Source of the DNA: Pochonia chlamydosporia 170
Lineage: Eukaryota; Ascomycota; Sordariomycetes; Hypocreales; Clavicipitaceae
NCBI RefSeq assembly: GCF_001653235.2
Contig: NC_035790.1
Location: forward strand, 3,534,001 to 3,598,000
Direction of reading: 5' to 3'
Length of the DNA: 64,000 nucleotides
Shown: positions 57,101-64,000 of the stretch, piece after piece
How the letters are laid out: every line of letters begins with the position of its first letter
Position numbering within the stretch: position 1 is the stretch's first letter
Notes under the pieces: model-generated
Databases searched by the model: none
What the model saw: only the letters and a program-made list of their open reading frames with translations
What the model was told of the DNA's origin: nothing
Program-made: the position numbers and the translations under genes

Positions 57101-60100
57101 TATGCAGTTGTTGATCTCAGACAGAACAATGAAGCGTGTTGCGTTGAGGAAATTCGGGTGCCATGTTGGCCATTGTGGTAAAGGGAGTTCAACAGAACGG
57201 CTCAAAGGCCGTGCCCAACGGCTCAGTCGGGCCGGCGCAAAACGCATACTGTGGTATTTTCCAATTTCCGGGTAAAGTTGGGTTTCATTTCGTCTGTCCG
57301 TGGCTGAAAATTGTTGCACAGTTCATGCTGTTAGACTTGTGTTGATACAGCTACTCCATGTATGGATTTTACCGCCTAGCCTATGTTCCTGGAACTGCTT
57401 TGGGCCCCCCGACAGCCGTCCCTGTTTGGAACTATCAGTGCCGGTCTTATTGAAGGGCATGAGAATCATTTGAGCTCCTCCCAATTCATTACTACAGGGA
57501 TGGGGCTGGCATGGATTGCTTCCTGCTGGCAACCAGATTCGTACCCCTACTCACATCCCCTTGTGTGAGGTTTGCAGAGAGCATGGCAGGCATTGATTCC
57601 CTTTTGGACGACCTAGCAATAAGGCTCACCAATCTTCGGTGTTCTGCCTCCTATTCTTCGTCGAGTAAGCCTGCAGCTCTGAGCGAATTGCTTCGTATTC
57701 TTGCTCCGGTGGCGGAGACTGCGGGACACAAAGATCCAACTGTGCAGAGCAGACCTAATTAGGAGATTGCGAGTGTCGTGGGGAATTATGCAAACAAAAC
57801 TGCAGTTGTAAGTCCTAAAGAAACAGAGGCGGGTGTATCTTGGGCTGAAGGACAGTCAAGCACTGCTGAAAAGTGGTCCCGTCATAGTTCATCCTCGTCG
57901 AGGTTCGAGAGTTGGTGCAAAGCACGACACACTTGCATGCCGTATCCCCTGTTTTATGAGTAGTATTGTGGATGCAGTGCTGGGCTGGGCTGGGCTGGAC
58001 AGGATAGCCACACACACAAAACAGCCTGGACAGAGCTCTCTTTGTAACTTTGCAGGTGACCTGTCTCTTGCTGTGCAGCCTGCGCCATGCTTTTTGATAC
58101 GCCAGGGTGGCATCAGATCGACAGCAGCTTCCAAGGAGGGATTACAATGGGCCAATTCGGACTTGGAAGGTCCCAGACTTTCATCACCTCAGGGAGCTTG
58201 ATACACTAGAAGCAAACTGGTTGATTAACCCGTAACTAATTACAGCACCGAGATGAACAATCTCAATCATCACCAGGCCTGCCTTCCCAATAATACACCG
58301 ACTAAGATGTTCTGGACTGGGGATATCAAAACGGATTTCTTGCACAGGGAAAACGCAGCAACTAAGCAAGGGTCGGAGCTACTGAGGGCAAAGGCACTAT
58401 TGAAAAGACGAACAAATGGATCCATTGTCCGATGCATCCGCCCTGTTTGGTTAGTTTGGCGGAGAGGGTTGCTGGATGACACCCTTGGCTGTGGCGTTTC
58501 AACACAATGAGGCGACATGGTTGCCATGGATCATGGACCAAGGTGGCGCCTGAGCTTGTTCCCAGAGTCAAGGTGTCTGGTTGCTTGACTTGTTTGCCTG
58601 TTCCTCACAGAGTGCTCGACCATACAAGATGCAATGGGGAACACCAGCACAACTAACCCGCCACCCGTCAAACGATGAGGATCCACGTTGGCGTCTGCTG
58701 GGGCCTGTTTCACCAACTCCAGGGTTTACCACGTTGCCAGTGACATGCTAATTGTGGACTTATGGGACAGGAACAGCCAAAAAAGCAATAACGATCAAGG
58801 CCGGGATAGGAAGCTTGGGCGATTGGGGCGGTGGGATTGACAGCATCAGCGAAAGATGTTGGTGAGAAAAATGCTGAAACCACCAGGGCCCAAAAAGGAA
58901 GCAAAAGGAGCAACGAATATCGTTTGTTAGGTTCGTTCTCCGCATATGAACCATGTTCAGGCATGAGGCCCAGCATGAGTGAGGGCCAAGCAAGGGTGAA
59001 GTCAAGCAAACAGAAGCTTTTGTTGGCTCGCTTCCCAGCCCAGGGTGGCTCGCTCACATTTCCTACCTTGTTACACAACCTCTTTGGAACCGACACGGCA
59101 CAGACTTGTTTTGACTTCCAATTTCTATCCCGCTCTCATGGGTCTCGGGTGACGGACGACCCGCTCAACGGCCAATTTGGGATCCATCGTGAGCGACTTT
59201 TCTATCGAACCCATTCAATTATGGAGTCACATATAGTTCTCCACCCGTCGCTGACCTCGCATTTGCAAACGATTCTGGCCAGCATTGACGTATTCTGTCA
59301 TTGTCGTCCGAGTTTTGCTTTCTCACGCAAGCTTGGGTGGGGAGTCAATTGCTGCTCGAATCCCTTTTGGGGAAGCGGTTCGTTCCTCGAGCAGACAACA
59401 TGTTCCCAGAACCATGGCTGGAGTGCATTCCCGCGTCTAAGCTAACGAAAACAAAACCAGACCTCGTCGAGTTGGAAAGAGGAATATGCACAGGACGGTA
59501 CTCCCGTACAACCCTTGGCCTCTGTTGGATACCTTGCTGCCTCGCCACCAAAGGCACCAAGGACACCAAGGGCACCCCTCATCTATATTGGCCTTGTTTT
59601 ATAGGGAAGCTAAAGCTGCAAAATGTTGGCAGCCAGTCATGGCAGTGTTGACAAGCCGCCCGCCAACCGCCATCGGAGGCGTTCAAGAACCATGAAAATC
59701 AACAAAGCCCATTACAGCGTTCCCCTCACCAGGTTATACCAGGCGTGTCCCTTTTTACTACCACAGTCCGCCCTTGTTCCCGCGGAATCGGTCATTGATC
59801 ATTCACATGTCATCCACTCGTCAGTATCTTGGGGCCGTGGCCACATATCTCGAACCCTCCAGAACGAGGAGGCGTCCCGGGGGTTGGAGCGGAGTGATGT
59901 TGCTGCTTATCCAACGTCAACACTCCCATTCCATTCAATGACTTATTGCTGCCGAGCCCATAACTGCTTTAAGGCTAAAATCATTGTCGACATGCCATCA
60001 ATGCAATGACCTCCCCAACCACCGATTTTATCTTGTCGTCGATCCGATCCCACGATGCATCTGACGCCCGGGGGGGGATTGTAATATGCCATGAGTGCTA

Positions 60101-60926
60101 TACGTCGGAGCATAAAAAACAAAGTCCAATGCACACATATGCACGGCCGTTTGCCTCTCCTCCCTTCCACTCACCATGTCATCTGACTGTTCCGGTAAAC
60201 CAAAGCCGGCCATCAGCTTACTGTGTTGGAGAGCAAAACCGTCCGCTAAAACTACACCATAACCTCACGTCGCATCCCAACCGCTACCACCCACACACCC
60301 CGTTACAGCAAAACAAGCCTCAAGATACCTCTCAGCGGGATAGCTGCCGGATTAGCAACCGCTACTTGGAACATTCTTGCAGGATCTATATTCCAGCGGC
60401 ACTTATATGACAGGATTCCTCGGCGTAAATAAGTTCCTAACATGCGGCCGGTCCGGTTCGGTTTTTTGCGTCACAAGCCCAACGCCTCGGACGGACGGTT
60501 TTACCCCAAATTAAGTTCCTAGCACCGGCACTCGAGATTAGGAGGGACACATTTACCGGATGCAGTATCACAAGTGAGAATGGGAGATTACTAGGTTGCG
60601 GCGCCAACTCGAGACGAGGCTTTTCGTTCAAAGTGTCGGCTTTCCTCACCAGTGCTGTTGATAGGATACTATCCTGGTCGGAGATACTGGTTGATGATTG
60701 ACGCTGGGCCGCGTGGTGGTAATTTAATTACAAATTGGCGTACATGTGCGAATCAATCAAGTAATATCCGTGTGGTTTGGGAATAGATTGGATATTGGGT
60801 TGAATTGGTCAATTCATCTCCGATGTAACAGACCCTGCCATGCCCATGCGTTGGGTATATTCCCTTCAGGGATACCACAAATACGTGTAAGCGCACGTTT
60901 GCTTTCCGACGGCTAATACTGCTTTA

Positions 60927-61480
60927 CAATATTGCAATAGTCAAGGATATCGAAGCCCTGATGTCTTTCATCTGGCAGGTAAGCCATGTACTTGATTACC
61001 CGAGCGTGCTGACAGCCACCACTCTCTGTGTCTGACATCACAGCATTTTGTGCCGTACCATATGTAAATGATTGTTTTTTCCTGTGGCACCATGTATAGT
61101 CACATACTACAAGTAATAAGAATACGAAGTAAAAGTCCAATGCACCAATCACCACACATTGATGCAATGCTCCTCCCCTACACAGCAAGGCGTCATGTTC
61201 GTCTTGGTGTCTGACACCGCATCACCGTGTGCCATACACAGATATCTGAATACTTCTTCTGGCAGTAGGTATACTCACCTAATGAAAGTATTATCCTTTG
61301 GGTTCAGTGCATTCACGGGCTGTAAATCAAGCATCGAAATCATAGTCCACTGTACCAATCACCACACATTGATTCATTGCTCCTCGTTAACAGAGTATCA
61401 TTCAACGAAACAACCACAGAGGGAAGTCAAAACTACACGGGAAACGTATCGCACATCACTGTATGCCAAGGCACTTTGAC
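60927..61480. repeat. Decayed direct repeat, spacing about 210 bp
   Basis: Block 61135-61176 recurs at 61345-61386 with 37 of 42 bases the same (core ACCAATCACCACACATTGAT identical). A second shared motif, GTGTCTGACAYCRCA, occurs near 61028 and 61207. Spacing differs between motifs, so the units have gained and lost bases. On the minus strand both blocks would encode the same short string (HQCVVIG versus NQCVVIG), so this may be a duplicated gene fragment. Confidence 0.55.
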
Positions 61481-61884
61481 ATGTATGTGTATACTTGGAA
61501 TCGACAAATACCTTTCACCAGACTATACGTGTCCAACACCACGAGCACACATACAAAGCATACGTGATACAAATATCCATAAATTTATTTGTCTATAACC
61601 CATGCACCGCACTGATCCGAACCAAACAGCCAAAAGGGTATGAGGTGCGCCGGATAGGGACCAAAGAACACCGGTAAAGAAATGCAATCAGTATACACAT
61701 AGTTAGGAAGAAAAGAGAAAAGAAGGCGAAATATAGCATTCCGCATATGCTCATAGATGGAAAGGTATCGGCCGTAATGACATGAGTGATGTAGTAGTAT
61801 ATGAGAGAAAAGGTTATAATTCGTCAAATCGACTGCAAAGATGCCGATGAAATCTCGTAGGTAGACATAAGGTGCTCGGGGCGC

Positions 61885-64000
61885 CTAGTCATCCTTATCA
61901 TCAGATACGTGGGGATGCTTCTTGGTTAGCACTCCTTTGTGCTGCTTCTCCTTGTCCTTCTCGACAGCTCTCTCATGATCCGCAAGTGCATCGCTGTTAC
62001 CCCTTGCTTTGGTCAATTTTCGAGGCTGTCTCTTGGTTTGTGAAGCGGTAGGGTCTGTTGTCGGTACTGCATCCGGGGTAAGTGCCTCGCTGGAAGCTTG
62101 ACTGTCAGAGTGGTTGGTAGAGTTGCGCGTAAGGTCCGGTATCTGCACTGGCAACGTTGCCTGACCGACGTGGTTTGCGCTGAGCACAGGACTTTCGGCT
62201 GCTTGGAGGCTGGTCGAGTCCAGGGGCATGTTGTACACGGCGTCTTCTTGCATTGGATCAATGATGGTGTTGCTGGTGGCTCTGGTGTCCTTGTAGATCC
62301 TGTCCCTGGATGCAATCGATGCCAGGCTTGGTCCGTTGGTTTCCAAGTCGTTGGGGGTTGTGGGAGAAATGGGGCTAATTGGTGATTGTACGGTATCAGC
62401 ACCGCCGGTCTGCTTCCTCCTATTAGTACATGATGCTGATGCAAACGTAGACGTCGTGCCAGCACTTACCGAAACGTTGACATAAGCATCCAGTTTCTTT
62501 TTCAACACTTCCGACCGGACCGGCTTGGCGAGGTAATCATTCATCCCAGCCGCCAGGCACTTCTCCCTATCTCCTTGAATTGCTGATGCCGTCATGGCAA
62601 TCACGAGAACCTTGCGAACAGCCTCCATGGAATCTTTTCTGATGAGTTTCGTCGCTTCGTAACCGTCCAACACAGGCATTTGAACGTCCATGAGCACAAT
62701 GTGATACGGCTCCCCATCTGCTGCCTTCTTTCGCAATCCTTCAAGGGCCTTGAGCCCATTCTCATAGGCAACGACGTTCGGATAGCCTAGTCTGTGTGCG
62801 TACTGAATGGCAATCTTTTGATTGATGGGGTTGTCCTCTGCCACACAGATGCGGACGTCTTCCTTGGACACCTGCGACAGATCCATGAATGGATTTGGCG
62901 AAACAGCCCGGTCAAAGGGGGAAGTCATCAACGAGTATCTATCAATCGGTGGCGATGCCTTGCCGAGCGCATCCCCAGCCGATACATCCGCCTTGGCCTT
63001 TTCAAAAGTAACCGTAAACCAGGCGGTTGTACCTTCGCTCTCCTCGCTCTCCAGCTGGATCTTGCCCTTCATCATGATTTCGATCAAGGATTTGCAGATG
63101 CTCAGACCCAGCCCACTTCCACCATACTTGCGTGCAGTGCTCGCATCTGCTTGGCTAAATGGCTGGAAGAGTTTCGCGAGTTGCTGTGCAGGAATGCCAA
63201 TTCCAGTGTCCCGAACCCAGAATGTGAGTGTTGCGCTGTCCCTGGTTTCGGAATCCAGTCGTGCCCCTATCGTGACAGAGCCGTCTTCTGTAAACTTGAG
63301 ACTGTTTCCGATGAGGTTCCCCAGGACTTGATGCAATCGAATAGGATCTCCGTAGATAAGCATGGACGGGAGATTGATGTCCTGTATAATCTTGACATTC
63401 TTCTTGGAGGTCTTCTCCCGATTACTATAGGAGACTGCTCGAACAACCTCTCGAACCATTTCCTCGGGATTGAACGCAATAATGTACAGCTTCATCTTGT
63501 CTGCCTCCATCTTGGAAAAGTCCAAAATGTCATTAATGACTGTCAGCAACAAGTCGGCAGAAACTCGAATAGAATCAGCCATTTCGAGCTGTTCCCTGTC
63601 TAAGGCACTATCCCGAAGCAGCTCTGAGTTGCCAATGACGCCGTTCAGGGGCGTCCGCAACTCATGGGAGACGTTAGCAAGGAAAATAGCCTTCGCTTTG
63701 GCAGCTTCTTCAGCCAGCTTCACGTTTCGCTTAGCCTCTGTTTCGGCATGCTTTGCCTTGGTCTCGGCTTCGAGGGCCTTGGATAGTGCATGCTTCTGAA
63801 CTGACAACATCCCGCGGTTTTCGGCAGAGATCTTCTCGACATTCTTCATTGCCAGGGCGTTGGAGTAACTGATGCCGATTTGGTTGACCAGGAGCTGTAG
63901 GACAGTCACATTCCGGTCCGTGAAAGATCCCGGTTCGCCTTCGAGATATAAAACACCAAGGAGGGGTTTCGTTCCATGCAAGATTGGAATCGAAATAATC
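61885..64000 (-). CDS. Hybrid histidine kinase, C-terminal part (5' end outside window)
   Basis: Frame is open to the window edge, so the N-terminus is missing. The visible part (about 685-705 residues) begins in a GAF-type domain ([36 protein letters not shown]), then a charged linker helix, the dimerisation domain with [19 protein letters not shown], an ATPase domain with [43 protein letters not shown], and a complete receiver ([22 protein letters not shown] with the phospho-acceptor Asp, AKPV). The tail of about 170 residues is disordered and ends in basic then acidic residues. A 60-nt intron 62469-62410 (GTAAGT ... TACTAAT ... GCAG) probably lies after the receiver; without splicing the frame is also open. 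A GAF domain right before the kinase suggests the fungal class with an N-terminal protein-kinase-like and AAA region (Mak2/Mak3, Chk1-like), but that part is not in view. It is a different class from the kinase at 13860-20210. Confidence 0.93.
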   Translation of the reverse strand, partial: IISIPILHGTKPLLGVLYLEGEPGSFTDRNVTVLQLLVNQIGISYSNALAMKNVEKISAENRGMLSVQKHALSKALEAETKAKHAETEAKRNVKLAEEAAKAKAIFLANVSHELRTPLNGVIGNSELLRDSALDREQLEMADSIRVSADLLLTVINDILDFSKMEADKMKLYIIAFNPEEMVREVVRAVSYSNREKTSKKNVKIIQDINLPSMLIYGDPIRLHQVLGNLIGNSLKFTEDGSVTIGARLDSETRDSATLTFWVRDTGIGIPAQQLAKLFQPFSQADASTARKYGGSGLGLSICKSLIEIMMKGKIQLESEESEGTTAWFTVTFEKAKADVSAGDALGKASPPIDRYSLMTSPFDRAVSPNPFMDLSQVSKEDVRICVAEDNPINQKIAIQYAHRLGYPNVVAYENGLKALEGLRKKAADGEPYHIVLMDVQMPVLDGYEATKLIRKDSMEAVRKVLVIAMTASAIQGDREKCLAAGMNDYLAKPVRSEVLKKKLDAYVNVSVSAGTTSTFASASCTNRRKQTGGADTVQSPISPISPTTPNDLETNGPSLASIASRDRIYKDTRATSNTIIDPMQEDAVYNMPLDSTSLQAAESPVLSANHVGQATLPVQIPDLTRNSTNHSDSQASSEALTPDAVPTTDPTASQTKRQPRKLTKARGNSDALADHERAVEKDKEKQHKGVLTKKHPHVSDDKDD

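Larger units (their letters stand above)
50051..60926. other. About 11 kb without a convincing gene
   Basis: The part to about 52.4 kb is purine-rich on the plus strand (pyrimidine-rich on the strand of the upstream-reading gene) and may hold its promoter and 5' untranslated exon. Frames up to 311 codons (51492-52427 minus) are compositional and lack motifs. From 52.4 to 60.9 kb base composition is balanced and all frames look random. Contains CCAGA runs and a GCCT microsatellite. No tRNA or transposon recognised. Confidence 0.45.

Noticed and set aside
56633..57319. 228-codon minus-strand frame overlapping a 178-codon plus-strand frame (56133-56669)
   Set aside because: Two overlapping frames of similar length on opposite strands with no motifs; likely chance.
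62420..62469. Alternative 50-nt intron ending at TAG in the second histidine kinase
   Set aside because: It would shift the frame to a stop within eight codons; the acceptor CAG ten bases further on keeps the frame and the Ser/Pro-rich tail.

Overview
The window reads as nuclear DNA of a filamentous ascomycete (Pezizomycotina, most likely Sordariomycetes). Reasons: short introns (about 44-66 nt, some longer in cct3) with GTAAGT/GTATGT-like donors, CTAAC-like branch sites and CAG/TAG acceptors; purine-rich start contexts; two large hybrid histidine kinases; and fungus-typical proteins such as a DIL-plus-ankyrin protein, a TBC RabGAP and a proline-rich coiled-coil protein. I saw no bacterial-type operons, tRNA, rRNA, CRISPR array or intact transposon. 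Genus and species cannot be set from this sequence.

Layout. 1-3.6 kb: tail of an unidentified ORF, a small secreted protein with two tandem cystine-knot-like units (1281-1727), and an unidentified two-exon gene (2125-3567). 5.5-13 kb: housekeeping genes: chaperonin subunit CCT-gamma (5527-7508), a convergent PRKRIP1/DUF1168-like protein (7901-8452), and a histidine-phosphatase-family protein (11460-12946). 13.9-20.2 kb: a 2,094-residue PAS hybrid histidine kinase on the minus strand, followed upstream by 5 kb without a recognisable gene. 25.3-35.7 kb: a patch of decay mixed with intact genes: a broken M13-type metallopeptidase, an intact cytochrome b561, two unplaced ORF fragments, an intact DIL/ankyrin gene, a broken PAQR (adiponectin-receptor/hemolysin III) gene, and a small secreted protein with a beta/gamma-crystallin-like pattern. 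41.6-50 kb: TBC RabGAP (+) and a proline-rich protein (-). 50-61.9 kb: almost 12 kb without a convincing gene, ending in a decayed direct repeat. 61.9-64 kb: the C-terminal part of a second, different hybrid histidine kinase, cut by the window edge.

The genes do not form an obvious pathway or biosynthetic cluster. The most notable items are: the exon-duplicated knottin-like protein with both introns placed directly before the sixth cysteine of each unit; a degenerate receiver-like domain between the kinase core and the true receiver of the first histidine kinase; two recently decayed membrane or secreted protein genes within 10 kb; and a GACCAG/CCAGAC pentamer motif that recurs in the intergenic DNA, sometimes as exact inverted repeats. 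All splice models are by eye from frame continuity, family conservation and splice consensus; none is supported by transcripts here.
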